A stretch of DNA of 64,000 nt from Tenacibaculum skagerrakense (lineage in GTDB: Bacteria > Bacteroidota > Bacteroidia > Flavobacteriales > Flavobacteriaceae), in NCBI RefSeq assembly GCF_004345825.1, contig NZ_SLXM01000002.1:248001-312000 (forward strand), given 5' to 3'. Positions within the stretch are counted from its first letter, which is position 1. Each line of letters begins with the position of its first letter. Below the pieces are notes generated by a model. That model had not been told where the DNA came from. It searched no databases and saw nothing but the letters and a program-made list of their open reading frames with translations. Positions 8,858 through 17,241 of the stretch are shown here, piece after piece. Position numbers and translations under genes: made by a program.

Positions 8858-9966
8858 TTTTTATAATTACGTCCATACCATAATAAAAAACCTGTTACAG
8901 GTAAACTGGCGGTTAATAAGCTAATTAAAAAAGCAATAATTTTTCCTGCAATTCCACCAATAGCACCAATATGGATGTCATAATTCATTCGCTGTATTTT
9001 GTCTGCCAGCTTCGCATTTTCGTATTTTCCGTAGATACTAGTTGTTTCAATTTCTTCTAACGTATTTTGATCAAAAAACCTAAAATCAGAATCATAATAA
9101 AGTCCTTTACTATTTGAAACTTCTACATAAATACTTTCATTTTCAGTTTTTGGATAATGTAGCTCAAAACTTTCTGCATTTGGATTTTCCATAGAAAGTT
9201 TTTCGATTAAAAAATCCATAGGAATTTTTGTTTCTCTATCCTCAATGTTACGCTGGTTTTTAGGAATGATAAAACGTGCCTCTTTTTCGCCTCCTGTTGA
9301 TTTATATACTACATACTTAAGCCAATTATAAGACATCATAGTACCTGTAAAAGCCAATATTAAGGCAAGTGAGCTAATGTAAAACCCAATAACAGTGTGT
9401 AAATCAAAGTTTTTCCGTTTCCAACGTGTGGTCTTTTTCCAATCAAACTGTAAACGTTGCTTTATATTTTTACGTTTTTTAGGTATCCATAAAATAAACC
9501 CTGAAATGATAATTAAAATAAATACTAGAATGGAAATTCCGACAACTTGTTCACCAATTACTTTCGGAAGCCATAATCTCATATGACCTTTTAATATAAA
9601 AGCAAAAAAACCCGAAAGGTGATTTTCAACTTGAATCACTTCACCAGAATAAGGGTTTAGGAAAACACTTTGATAAAATTCTGGCTCAGCATCGTAAAAG
9701 ATTACTTCAATAGCATCGTCTTTTTTTTTGAAAAGCGTTCCGTGAATTGTATTGTTGGGGAAAACTTTTTTAGCTAATAGCTTTGCTTTTGTTGGTGTTA
9801 AGATGGAGATGTTTTGTGGAGTTACCTTTTTATAATCGTCATAAAGACTTTCTATTTCGTCTTTAAACGCCCAGCAACATCCTGTAATAGCTACAATAAA
9901 AACAACTAAACCAGTTGTAAGTCCCAAAATTTTATGAAGTAGGAAAATATTTTTTTTGATGGACAT
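8839..9966 (-). CDS. PepSY-associated membrane protein (siderophore/iron reductase-like)
   Basis: 375 residues with the PepSY_TM layout: a first helix at about 15-35 (LHKILGLTTGLVVFIVAITG), a periplasmic part beginning DEIESLYDDY, central helices near 140-165 and 190-215 (KNFDLHTVIGFYISSLALILAFTG), and a last helix before the GRNYKKKK tail. His11, His194 and other histidines in helices (LHK, LHT, DIHIGAIGG) fit haem coordination known in PepSY reductases. It lies downstream of the TonB receptor on the same strand, so a role in reducing or releasing iron after uptake is inferred. Its stop lies inside the shared terminator hairpin. Confidence 0.85.
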   Translation of the reverse strand: MSIKKNIFLLHKILGLTTGLVVFIVAITGCCWAFKDEIESLYDDYKKVTPQNISILTPTKAKLLAKKVFPNNTIHGTLFKKKDDAIEVIFYDAEPEFYQSVFLNPYSGEVIQVENHLSGFFAFILKGHMRLWLPKVIGEQVVGISILVFILIIISGFILWIPKKRKNIKQRLQFDWKKTTRWKRKNFDLHTVIGFYISSLALILAFTGTMMSYNWLKYVVYKSTGGEKEARFIIPKNQRNIEDRETKIPMDFLIEKLSMENPNAESFELHYPKTENESIYVEVSNSKGLYYDSDFRFFDQNTLEEIETTSIYGKYENAKLADKIQRMNYDIHIGAIGGIAGKIIAFLISLLTASLPVTGFLLWYGRNYKKKKSTA

Positions 9967-9979
9967 TATTTAAAAATTA

Positions 9980-10016
9980 AAAAAGAGTAAAGCCTTTTAT
10001 AGCGTTTACTCTTTTT
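9980..10016 (-). terminator. hairpin between TonB receptor and PepSY gene
   Basis: Arms AAAAAGAGTAAA and TTTACTCTTTTT surround a 13-base loop in the 60-base gap between the two iron genes. On the minus strand it ends in a T run, so it could be a leaky terminator that lowers PepSY expression relative to the receptor, or an mRNA-stabilising stem. Confidence 0.5.
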
Positions 10017-10026
10017 AGTTAACTAA

Positions 10027-12450
10027 TTAAAATTGATATGAAATGTTTGCTAATAATGTTCTAGGCTGTTGTGGATTTATTGTGGACCAACCTTTATAAT
10101 ACTCTTTATTAAAAGCGTTATTTAATTTTAACCCTATTCTGTATTTTTCTCCTTGATAAAAAATAGTTGTGTTTGCAATAGTATAACTTGGTAACATAAA
10201 CTCTCCAGTAGATTCGTAATTAATAGCAAAACGTTCACTTGCTCCGTTAAACCCAAATCCTATTCCAAAACCCTCTAAAGTGTTTTCCTGAAACTCATAG
10301 TTAGCCCAAAAGTTATAAAGTGTTTCTGGACCAGCTTCAAGTGGTCTTTTATTTAAAATTTCTGTATTATCTGTTTTAGTTGTTTCGCTATAGTTGTTAC
10401 TAAAACCAGCTCTAATATTCAAGCCTTTAATTGGGTTAGCATTGATTTCAATTTCTAAACCTTTACTAACAACTTCACCACCTTGAATTTTATTAAAAGG
10501 AGAGGATGGATCTGTAATAACTCTATCTTTTACTTTAATGTCATAATAATTAATAGTAGCATTTAATCGGTTGTTAAAAAGGTTTGTTTTAATACCAAAC
10601 TCAAACTGATTTGCTTGCTCAGGATCAAAGGTTTTTAATGTTTGCGGGCCTTCATTTGGATTCCCAACTAACTGTGGAGCTACGTTTGTAAATCCGTTTT
10701 GATAATTTCCAAAAACTGAGAGTTTTTCTTTAATTGGTTGGTATAGTAGTCCAAACTTTGGAGATAAAGTTGTTTGGGTAAAATCATCATCAATGCTTGC
10801 TAAATCACCTTCATTATCAAAGTGATCTAATCTTAAGCCTATCATTGCTGAAAAGTTATCGGTTAAGTTTAACACATCAGATGCATATATGCTGTAAATA
10901 TGATATCTGGATTTTATATTACTTACACCTTGAGAAGCTAATACTGCATCAACTCCAGAAGTTGAAAGCGGATATGTATCATTTTCTACCTCTGGTGTAA
11001 ATGGATTATCTCCATTAGAGTCACCGTTAGGGGTTATGTTTCCATAAAATGCATATCCAGTACTATTGTTTGTTTGAGTTTCATTAAAGTAATCTATACC
11101 TACAACTATTCTATTTCGTAGAGAAGCGATTTTGAAATCACCAATAAAGTTTTGTTGAATGTCTGTAGTTTGCGTATTAGCATTTTGTTTATTAATAAAA
11201 CGAGAATAGGTATTACCTCCCAAAATTCCGTAATCAAATAGGTACGAATAATACCCTTTTGTTGATGTAGAGCTTTTTGAAAGTAAAGTTTGAGATTGCC
11301 AGGTATTTGATAATTTATAATCCATCTCAATTCTATAATTCTGAGTAGGATTATGTAGGCTTAAATCATTGCTGGTAAAAGATAAGCGATTATTATAGCC
11401 AAGCTCATCTAGATTTGATGCGACCGTTGGAGAACTCCTATTTAGAAATAAAAAGGTAGGATTTGTTTGTTCTGCCTGGGTAATTTCTCCGTAAAAAGAA
11501 AAAGAGAGTCTATTACTAACTTTATATGACAAGGATGGGGCTACAAAAAATGATTTTCTAAATCCAGCATCTTGAAAACTTTGTTCGGTTGTGTAAGCAG
11601 TATTTAATCTGAAATATAAATTATCTTCTTTACTTAAGGCAGTGTTATAATCTCCTACAATTTGATTTAGTCCATAGCTTCCTGAAGTGAAAGATAGTTC
11701 TCCTCCAGTTCCTACATATGGTTTTTTTGTAACCACATTTATAAGTCCACCATAAGAACTTACAGCATTTCCAAATAAAGTAGCCGAAGGTCCTTTTAAA
11801 ACTTCAATACGTTCGATATTTGCTGGGTTTATCGTTCCGTTTGTTAAACCAGGTAATCCGTTTACTAGTTGAGGCTGAACAGAAAAGCCACGAAGTGAAT
11901 AATAACCAGCACCGTCACCTCCACGACCCGTAGAAGTCCAAAGTTGTTCAACACCAGTAGCATTTTTAAGAGCATCATCAAAATTTGTAACTATTTGTGA
12001 TTTTAATATTTCATTGGTTACCGTGCTATAAACCTGTGTGTTTTCAATATCTTTTAATGGAAGTTTAGCAACATAAGCAGTTTTCTTTCTAGAAAATTTA
12101 TTAAGACGCTCTCCTTCAATAACAATTTCACTTAAAATTTCATTTCCTTCGTAAAGTGTTATAGTTTCTAATTTTATGTCTTGATTGTTAGAAATTGATA
12201 CATTAATTTCTCTTGTTTTGAAACCCAAATAGGAAATTAAGAGTGTGTAGTTATCGTTTTCTAGATTTGATAAGATAAAGTTTCCATCTTCGTTAGTAAG
12301 TGTTCCTTTAGTTGTGTTTTTTAGGGAAACGGTTACACCAAAAAGAGGTTGTTTATTGTAGTTTTTTACAGTTCCACTAACTGTTCTAGTTTGTGATATC
12401 ACTACATTAGTTAGTAGTAATAAAGGTAGTATCAGTAATAATTTTTTCAT
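10027..12450 (-). CDS. TonB-dependent siderophore receptor
   Basis: 807-residue outer-membrane receptor. A signal peptide (about 1-19, LLTNVVISQ) is followed by a CarbopepD_reg domain (SGTVKNYNKQPLFGVTVSL, GTLTNEDGNF), then a plug domain with RGFSVQPQLVNGLPG and NIERIEVLKGPSATLFG, the usual siderophore-receptor signature, and a 22-strand-type barrel ending in aromatic residues (LLANISYQF). Length and motifs fit FhuA-like receptors of Bacteroidota; the ligand cannot be told from sequence. The PepSY gene follows in the same direction. Expression is probably iron-repressed, because two Fur-box-like palindromes lie around its promoter. Confidence 0.92.
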   Translation of the reverse strand: MKKLLLILPLLLLTNVVISQTRTVSGTVKNYNKQPLFGVTVSLKNTTKGTLTNEDGNFILSNLENDNYTLLISYLGFKTREINVSISNNQDIKLETITLYEGNEILSEIVIEGERLNKFSRKKTAYVAKLPLKDIENTQVYSTVTNEILKSQIVTNFDDALKNATGVEQLWTSTGRGGDGAGYYSLRGFSVQPQLVNGLPGLTNGTINPANIERIEVLKGPSATLFGNAVSSYGGLINVVTKKPYVGTGGELSFTSGSYGLNQIVGDYNTALSKEDNLYFRLNTAYTTEQSFQDAGFRKSFFVAPSLSYKVSNRLSFSFYGEITQAEQTNPTFLFLNRSSPTVASNLDELGYNNRLSFTSNDLSLHNPTQNYRIEMDYKLSNTWQSQTLLSKSSTSTKGYYSYLFDYGILGGNTYSRFINKQNANTQTTDIQQNFIGDFKIASLRNRIVVGIDYFNETQTNNSTGYAFYGNITPNGDSNGDNPFTPEVENDTYPLSTSGVDAVLASQGVSNIKSRYHIYSIYASDVLNLTDNFSAMIGLRLDHFDNEGDLASIDDDFTQTTLSPKFGLLYQPIKEKLSVFGNYQNGFTNVAPQLVGNPNEGPQTLKTFDPEQANQFEFGIKTNLFNNRLNATINYYDIKVKDRVITDPSSPFNKIQGGEVVSKGLEIEINANPIKGLNIRAGFSNNYSETTKTDNTEILNKRPLEAGPETLYNFWANYEFQENTLEGFGIGFGFNGASERFAINYESTGEFMLPSYTIANTTIFYQGEKYRIGLKLNNAFNKEYYKGWSTINPQQPRTLLANISYQF

Positions 12451-12455
12451 TATGT

Positions 12456-12478
12456 TTATTTAGACTTGATATAAATAA
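12456..12478 (-). promoter_or_regulatory. Fur-box-like operator, promoter-downstream copy
   Basis: 23-bp imperfect palindrome TTATTTAGA-N5-TATAAATAA, with arms matching at 8 of 9 positions, starting six bases upstream of the receptor ATG. The arms match the iron-box style I know for Bacteroidota Fur. It would overlap the start of the transcript. Confidence 0.6.
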
Positions 12479-12488
12479 TAATTTCAAG

Positions 12489-12520
12489 CAAAAATATAGT
12501 TGTCTTTTAATATGAGCAAA
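12489..12520 (-). promoter_or_regulatory. promoter of the siderophore receptor operon
   Basis: Read on the minus strand: TTTG (12520-12517), a 20-base spacer, then TATTTTTG (12496-12489), matching TTTG-N19/21-TAnnTTTG. Transcription would start near 12482, about 30 bases before the ATG. Confidence 0.65.
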
Positions 12521-12543
12521 TTATTTATAATAATTCTAAATAA
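12521..12543 (-). promoter_or_regulatory. Fur-box-like operator, promoter-upstream copy
   Basis: Second 23-bp palindrome, TTATTTATA-N5-TCTAAATAA, directly abutting the -33 element. It has the same arms and the same 5-base centre as the copy at 12456, which makes chance unlikely even in AT-rich DNA. Confidence 0.6.
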
Positions 12544-12627
12544 TAAATTTAAGAGAGGTTTTAGCCTTGTTTTAAAACTCTCTAAATCAATACTTTGTGC
12601 TTCTAGTGGTTTTATGTTTCAGAGTAA

Positions 12628-12783
12628 GCTTTGTTTGGAATGTATTTAAGAAAATCTAAATTTAAAAATGAAGCTAATTTAGATGATGTAATAAGACTAG
12701 CAAAAAATGGAAAAGGAATAGATAAAGATGGCTATAGAAGTGAGTTTATACGATTAGTTAAAGCTTATAATAATATTAATTAA
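12628..12783 (+). pseudogene. 3' remnant of a second VWA/YfbK-like gene
   Basis: In frame to the TAA at 12781, 51 codons encode ALFGMYLRKSKFKNEAN and onward to the end, identical to the C-terminus of the 6798-8822 protein except at four positions (R to A, E to D, S to K, S to A). By eye 134 of 156 bases match, and 13 of the 17 changed codons are synonymous, so the copy was under purifying selection before it was truncated. A stop (12625-12627) lies just upstream, and the rest of the gene is gone. Its own terminator follows. Confidence 0.85.
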
Positions 12784-12790
12784 AAAAGAA

Positions 12791-12814
12791 AAGCACCATA
12801 ATTGGTGCTTTTTT
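12791..12814 (+). terminator. terminator of the VWA remnant
   Basis: Stem AAGCACCA / TGGTGCTT with loop TAAT, followed by TTTTG. It is related to the terminator at 8831 (both begin with AGCACC), so the duplicated unit included the terminator. Confidence 0.75.
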
Positions 12815-12874
12815 GTTTTACGTTTTGAATAAGCATTATTGTGATTAGAAAAATGAGTAATATTTAAAAAGAAG

Positions 12875-12917
12875 ATCACATTATCCTAATTTTCTATTTG
12901 GATAATGTGATTTTTAG
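12875..12917 (+). terminator. 12-bp hairpin upstream of the hamA promoter
   Basis: Perfect arms ATCACATTATCC (12875-12886) and GGATAATGTGAT (12900-12911) with a 13-base AT loop, then TTTTAG. It could be an insulating terminator. Because it lies only seven bases before the -33 element of hamA, it could instead be a regulator site. Confidence 0.5.
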
Positions 12918-12948
12918 TTTGTATGTAAAACTTTTTTAAATATATTTG
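12918..12948 (+). promoter_or_regulatory. promoter of the Hachiman operon
   Basis: TTTG (12918-12921), a 19-base spacer, TATATTTG (12941-12948), a full match to the Bacteroidota sigma consensus. Transcription from here leaves an untranslated leader of roughly 100 bases before hamA. Confidence 0.7.
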
Positions 12949-12997
12949 AGACATACCCCGAAAAGATTTCACTAAAGATCACTTCTTAAAAATAATA

Positions 12998-13058
12998 ACA
13001 TTGTTGCTGTTATCTGGTAAATTATATTGGATAATGAGTTATTTGATAATGTTATAAT
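12998..13058 (+). repeat. leader repeat, copy A (before hamA)
   Basis: 61 bases directly before the hamA ATG align without gaps to 17166-17226, about 72 percent identical by eye, with a shared core TATCTGGTAA. Both copies also follow a TATATTTG element and a similar stretch (GAGnCATAnCnCGAAA). A 7-codon open frame (13034-13057) ends one base before hamA but is not conserved in copy B. Confidence 0.6.
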
Positions 13059-14045
13059 ATGTCGAGCATCATTAAAAGAAAAATCGAACATCAAATGAAA
13101 TTAACTGAACCAAGCATAGATTTTGAAATTCTAATTGATGATTCATTTAGTAATTTAAAGTCCGAAAAAGAAATTGAACATATTGAGAACAAAAAAGTAT
13201 TGAGCCTCATAAATGACTTTGCAGATGGAAAATGGCGATTCCGAAAGTTCCAAGAGTTTATATGGGATAACATCGCAGAAACAGCCCTCTCTTATCAAGA
13301 TAGAATGGCTTTAATTGATAAATCGCATTCTACTCTTACTGAAGCAGCAAAAAAATTAAGATTAACAGACCTCTCAAAAAGTCAAGACGGACAAGGAAGC
13401 GAGCTAGCAGAAATTATTTTGTACGGTTTTATGAAACATCACTACAAAGCTTTACCAGTTGTGCCTAAAATTTTTTACAAACAAAATGTACAAGATAATG
13501 CTAAAGGTGCAGATAGCGTGCACATAGTAATTAATGATGATAAAACATTTACAATTTGGTTTGGTGAAGCCAAATTTTACAATAGTATAGAAGACGATAG
13601 ACTTTACAGTATAGTCAACTCTGTTGAAAATTCATTATTATCTGATAAACTTCAAAAAGAAAATAGCATCGTTACAAATGTTTCAGATTTGAATGATTTT
13701 CTAGAGGAAGAAAAGGACTTATTGGAAGAAATAAAAAAACTTCTTTCTCCTAAAACTTCGATTGATGTATTAAAGCCAAAGTTACATATACCTATCCTTA
13801 TGCTTTATGAATGTCAGATAACTGCAAAAAATAACTCATTGACTGAGGATTACAAAAGTGAAATCATTAACTATCACAAGGAAAGAGCAGAATCATATTT
13901 TAAAAAGCAAGTGAAAAAATGTAGTAAGTCAATATTTAAATATTCAGAAATACATTTTCATTTGATACTATTCCCTGTTCCAGAGAAAAAGCCTATCGTT
14001 GATAAATTCATCCAGAATGTACAACATTATAAAAATCAAGATTAG
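13059..14045 (+). CDS. hamA: Hachiman anti-phage protein HamA (DUF1837 nuclease)
   Basis: 328 residues, cytoplasmic. The DUF1837 core is clear: QGSELAEIILYGFM (Glu116/Glu119), KGADSVHIVI (Asp152) and WFGEAKFYNS (Glu170-x-Lys172), which together form a PD-(D/E)xK nuclease-like site. It is the effector half of Hachiman, in which HamA is held by the HamB helicase and degrades DNA when damage or phage intermediates are sensed (known from studied homologues). hamB starts eight bases downstream, the standard two-gene arrangement. A matched promoter and a long repeated leader precede it. All key residues appear intact, so the system is probably active. Confidence 0.88.
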   Translation: MSSIIKRKIEHQMKLTEPSIDFEILIDDSFSNLKSEKEIEHIENKKVLSLINDFADGKWRFRKFQEFIWDNIAETALSYQDRMALIDKSHSTLTEAAKKLRLTDLSKSQDGQGSELAEIILYGFMKHHYKALPVVPKIFYKQNVQDNAKGADSVHIVINDDKTFTIWFGEAKFYNSIEDDRLYSIVNSVENSLLSDKLQKENSIVTNVSDLNDFLEEEKDLLEEIKKLLSPKTSIDVLKPKLHIPILMLYECQITAKNNSLTEDYKSEIINYHKERAESYFKKQVKKCSKSIFKYSEIHFHLILFPVPEKKPIVDKFIQNVQHYKNQD

Positions 14046-14053
14046 TTTACAAT

Positions 14054-16168
14054 ATGGATATTTTCGAAACCTGCCATAAAATAAATAATTATTTAATTAA
14101 TAATGAAGAGTCAATAGCTAGAGATGAACTAATCAAACTTTTAGATTATCACCAACAAAATGCTATTCAATATTCAGAACTAGTAAATCATTTGATTAAA
14201 GAAACTGGCTTGTACCCATATATAGATTACGATAATGCGAGTTGGCAAGATAGATTTGTCTACGAAGTATTTAAAGTAGATACTGGGGATACAGAAATAC
14301 CAACTCTACATAGAGAACAATCAAGTCTTTTAAGCAAATTAATTGAGGGAAGAAATATTGCTGTTAGTGCACCTACAAGTTTTGGGAAAAGTTTCGTTAT
14401 TGATGCTTACATTTCAATCAAAAAACCAAAAAACGTTGTTATTATAGTTCCAACTATAGCGCTAACAGATGAAACAAGAAGAAGGCTTTATAAAAAATTT
14501 GCTCACGAATATAAAATAATCACAACTACCGAAGTTGAGCTTGCAGACAAAAACATTTTTATCTTCCCACAAGAGCGTGCGATTAATTATGTTGGTAAAA
14601 TTGAACAATTGGATATTCTCATCATTGATGAATTCTATAAAGCTAGTTCAAAATTTGACGCTGATCGCTCGCCTACTCTTGTAAAAGCTATACTAAAGCT
14701 CGGTAAAATTGCTAAACAACGTTATTTTCTAGCGCCAAATATTAGTCATTTAGAAGAAAATCCTTTCACAAAAGGAATGGAATTCTTCCCGCTAGATTTC
14801 AATACTGTTTTTCTTGAAAAACATGATTTTCACGAAGAACTCAAGAATGATGAAGAATTAAAAAGCTTAAAATTACTTGGTATTCTGAAAGAGACACAGA
14901 CTAAATCTCTTATTTATGCTGGGACTTATAAAAATATAGAAAGCCTTTCAACATTATTGATAGGAAGTTACGTTGAACAAGAACGGGAATTACTTAATAG
15001 ATTTTCATCTTGGTTAAGTAAAAACTATTCGTTCAATTGGAGCCTTACTAAATTAATAAAGCGAGGGACTGGAATTCATAATGGTAGGCTTCATCGTTCT
15101 TTAAGTCAAATTCAAGTCAAACTATTTGAAGAACCTGAAGGTTTAAATAATGTTATATCTACTTCCTCTATAATAGAAGGCGTAAATACTTCTGCTGAAA
15201 ATGTAATTATTTGGGCAAATAGAAGTGGAAAAGGAAAAGCAAGGCTAAACGACTTTACCTACAAAAATATTATGGGTCGTAGTGGTCGAATGTTTAAACA
15301 TTTCATTGGAAAAATTTATATTTTAGATGTACCACCTAAAGAAGAACAAACTCAATTAGATATACCATTTCCAGAAGAAATACTTGGCGATTTAGATGAA
15401 AAGAAGTTTGCAAAAGAGTTAACAAGTGAGCAAGTAGCCAAAATTATAATGTATAAAGAAGAAATGGCTTCTATCTTAGGAGAAGAAGAGTTTGAACGGT
15501 TGCAGGCTCAAAACATTTTCCAAATAAGTGATGCAGAATTAATTAAGAAAATCGCTTATGAAATGAAAAGCGACCCAAATAGTTGGAATGGATTAGGTTA
15601 TTTAAATTCAATGAATACTCAAAACTGGGGGAGGATGCTATATAAAATAATTCGTTTACAACCAGGTGGTTGGGAGGCAAGTTATACTCAGTTCGTAGAG
15701 TTTGTCAAGATTTTAAAATATAATTGGTTTAAACCTATACCAAAACTTTTAAAAGAATTAGAACCTTACGAGATAGGTATTGATGATTTTTTTAAACTTG
15801 AAAGAAAAGTTACTTTTAAATTAACCTCATTGTTGAGTGATGTCAATGTATTACAAAAAGAGATACTAAAGGATAAAAACTATGACATTTCACGCTTTGT
15901 TTCTTTAGCATCAAGTGCATTTTTGCCAACAGTTGTTTATCAACTTGAGGAATTTGGTTTACCAAGAATGATTTCAAGAAAAATACATAATGAAGGTCTT
16001 ATTGATTTTCATAGCAAAGAACTAAAATTACACGATGTTTTAGCAAATCTAAATGAAATTGGTTTTAAACGAATTTCAACAATTGAAGAAATGGATAATT
16101 TTGATATATATATATTAGAATATTTCTTTAATGGAATAACCGTTCGGAATAATAACGATGCCCACTAA
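14054..16168 (+). CDS. hamB: Hachiman anti-phage helicase HamB
   Basis: 704-residue superfamily 2 helicase. Walker A is APTSFGKS (106-113), motif Ia VPTIALTDE (132-140), motif II is the variant DEFY (192-195) instead of DEAD/DExH, motif V-like STSSIIEGVNTS (369-380) and motif VI GRSGR (408-412). The C-terminal 280 residues are mainly helical, with no recognised catalytic motif. This order and the direct pairing with a DUF1837 nuclease fit HamB, a DNA-translocating sensor related to Ski2-like helicases. No third gene follows closely; the next gene is 205 bases away across a folded spacer. Confidence 0.88.
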   Translation: MDIFETCHKINNYLINNEESIARDELIKLLDYHQQNAIQYSELVNHLIKETGLYPYIDYDNASWQDRFVYEVFKVDTGDTEIPTLHREQSSLLSKLIEGRNIAVSAPTSFGKSFVIDAYISIKKPKNVVIIVPTIALTDETRRRLYKKFAHEYKIITTTEVELADKNIFIFPQERAINYVGKIEQLDILIIDEFYKASSKFDADRSPTLVKAILKLGKIAKQRYFLAPNISHLEENPFTKGMEFFPLDFNTVFLEKHDFHEELKNDEELKSLKLLGILKETQTKSLIYAGTYKNIESLSTLLIGSYVEQERELLNRFSSWLSKNYSFNWSLTKLIKRGTGIHNGRLHRSLSQIQVKLFEEPEGLNNVISTSSIIEGVNTSAENVIIWANRSGKGKARLNDFTYKNIMGRSGRMFKHFIGKIYILDVPPKEEQTQLDIPFPEEILGDLDEKKFAKELTSEQVAKIIMYKEEMASILGEEEFERLQAQNIFQISDAELIKKIAYEMKSDPNSWNGLGYLNSMNTQNWGRMLYKIIRLQPGGWEASYTQFVEFVKILKYNWFKPIPKLLKELEPYEIGIDDFFKLERKVTFKLTSLLSDVNVLQKEILKDKNYDISRFVSLASSAFLPTVVYQLEEFGLPRMISRKIHNEGLIDFHSKELKLHDVLANLNEIGFKRISTIEEMDNFDIYILEYFFNGITVRNNNDAH

Positions 16169-16178
16169 CCTAAATAAA

Positions 16179-16290
16179 AATAGCGGTTTAATCACTTAAC
16201 AAAATAAAGTAATTTTAATAAAGATCTGTGTTTAGCCGAAAAGTAAGTGTGTGAAAATCCGCTACTATTCTTATGCTAGAGCGTTGCCAA
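16179..16290. repeat. attC-like imperfect palindromic spacer after hamB
   Basis: Arms AATAGCGG..CACTTA (16179-16197) and its imperfect complement (16244-16269, containing TAAGTG and CCGCTACTATT) enclose about 45 bases, with several unpaired bases on one side. The spacer ends GCGTTGCCAATAA. The shape resembles integron attC sites or Bacteroidota cassette spacers, but the conserved core boxes are not a clean match and no integrase is in the window. Confidence 0.35.
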
Positions 16291-16373
16291 TAATTTAAAA
16301 AACCGAATAGACAATTGAAAATACTTACTAGTAGGTATCGCTAACTAATATATTACATCATTAATTTGAAATT

Positions 16374-17081
16374 ATGGATATAAAAGAAAATACAAATCGA
16401 ATTGATTTGCTAAAATGGTTCATCAACACAGTTGTTATTGGGTTGTTAACTTTCTTTTTCACTTGGGTACTTAATGAGAGAAAACAAGGTGTGGAAGAAA
16501 TAAAAGTGTATAACACTTATGTAGAATTGGTAACCAAAGTAGATGGGTTAGCTGAAAGAAGGCTTTTAGCAGAATTTTTTTCTAATGTAACTGTAAGTTC
16601 CAAATTAAAAGAAGGTTGGGAAAATTATTATAAAATTTTAGACAAACAATACAAAATTGAATTAGCGAAACAAGATTCAATTATAAATAAGATAGATGCA
16701 TCAACTATTGAAGGAAAAGCAGCGTTAGAGAATGCATTATCAGTTAAGAATAAAATTCAAAATACAGGATTAACTTCGCCAATAATACAGAACAATAAAG
16801 ACACTAATTATGAACTTGCTTTAAAAAATGAACTTGAAGGGTTTATGGCAGTGCTTGATAAGAATATAGAAGACGCAATTACTGCTTTTTCACGTTCTGA
16901 AAACGCTTATAATTCTTTTCACCAAGTGTATGAAATAGGGAAGTATTTAAGAGAGAAAAATAAATCGAACGATATCAAAGATGATAATTTTTGGAAATCG
17001 ATATATAAAGATTTGTTAGATAAGTATAGTTGGAAAATGCCTCAATCAATAAAAGAAGAACTCATCAAAAAAATTAATTAA
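16374..17081 (+). CDS. membrane-anchored protein of unknown function
   Basis: 235 residues. A single transmembrane helix near the N-terminus (about 17-36, INTVVIGLLTFFFTWVL) is followed by NERKQG and a long helical soluble part, mostly charged. No enzyme motif is visible. It contains LAERRLLAEFFSNVTVSSKLKEGWE, which looks like a conserved helical block. It stands alone between two folded spacers in the accessory region, in the same direction as hamAB, and could be an orphan cassette or a defence accessory. I do not recognise the family. Confidence 0.6.
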   Translation: MDIKENTNRIDLLKWFINTVVIGLLTFFFTWVLNERKQGVEEIKVYNTYVELVTKVDGLAERRLLAEFFSNVTVSSKLKEGWENYYKILDKQYKIELAKQDSIINKIDASTIEGKAALENALSVKNKIQNTGLTSPIIQNNKDTNYELALKNELEGFMAVLDKNIEDAITAFSRSENAYNSFHQVYEIGKYLREKNKSNDIKDDNFWKSIYKDLLDKYSWKMPQSIKEELIKKIN

Positions 17082-17127
17082 ATGTTAAACAGCATTTATT
17101 AAGAACCAAGAGCTATAGATTTATCAA

Positions 17128-17135
17128 TATATTTG
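17128..17135 (+). promoter_or_regulatory. -7 element before the alpha/beta hydrolase
   Basis: TATATTTG followed by GAGTCATATCACG, closely similar to the hamA promoter region (12941 onward). No good TTTG lies about 20 bases upstream, so it is weaker than the hamA promoter. Confidence 0.45.
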
Positions 17136-17165
17136 AGTCATATCACGAAATATAATTTAAAAAAA

Positions 17166-17226
17166 ACATTGTTCCTAGTATCTGGTAACTTACCTTGAGT
17201 AATGGAGTTGTTGTTTAGGTTATACT
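17166..17226 (+). repeat. leader repeat, copy B (before the hydrolase)
   Basis: Gap-free partner of 12998-13058 (about 44 of 61 bases identical), ending directly before an ATG at 17227. The two copies lie about 4.2 kb apart in direct orientation and bracket hamAB plus the 16374 gene. Confidence 0.6.
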
Positions 17227-17241
17227 ATGTTACTCATAATT

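Larger units (their letters stand above)
12451..13058. other. 608-base gap without an intact gene
   Basis: Holds, in order: the receptor operators and promoter, the VWA remnant with its terminator, a 12-bp hairpin, and the hamA promoter with a leader of about 100 bases. I see no RNA gene in the gap. Confidence 0.8.

Noticed and set aside
13034..13057. Leader peptide before hamA
   Set aside because: The 7-codon frame is not conserved in the second copy of the leader, so conservation is at the nucleotide level only.
17227..17241. ATG 17227 as start of the alpha/beta hydrolase
   Set aside because: It adds MLLII before the Lys-Lys of a normal signal peptide. The leader alignment to hamA favours it, so it remains a minor alternative.
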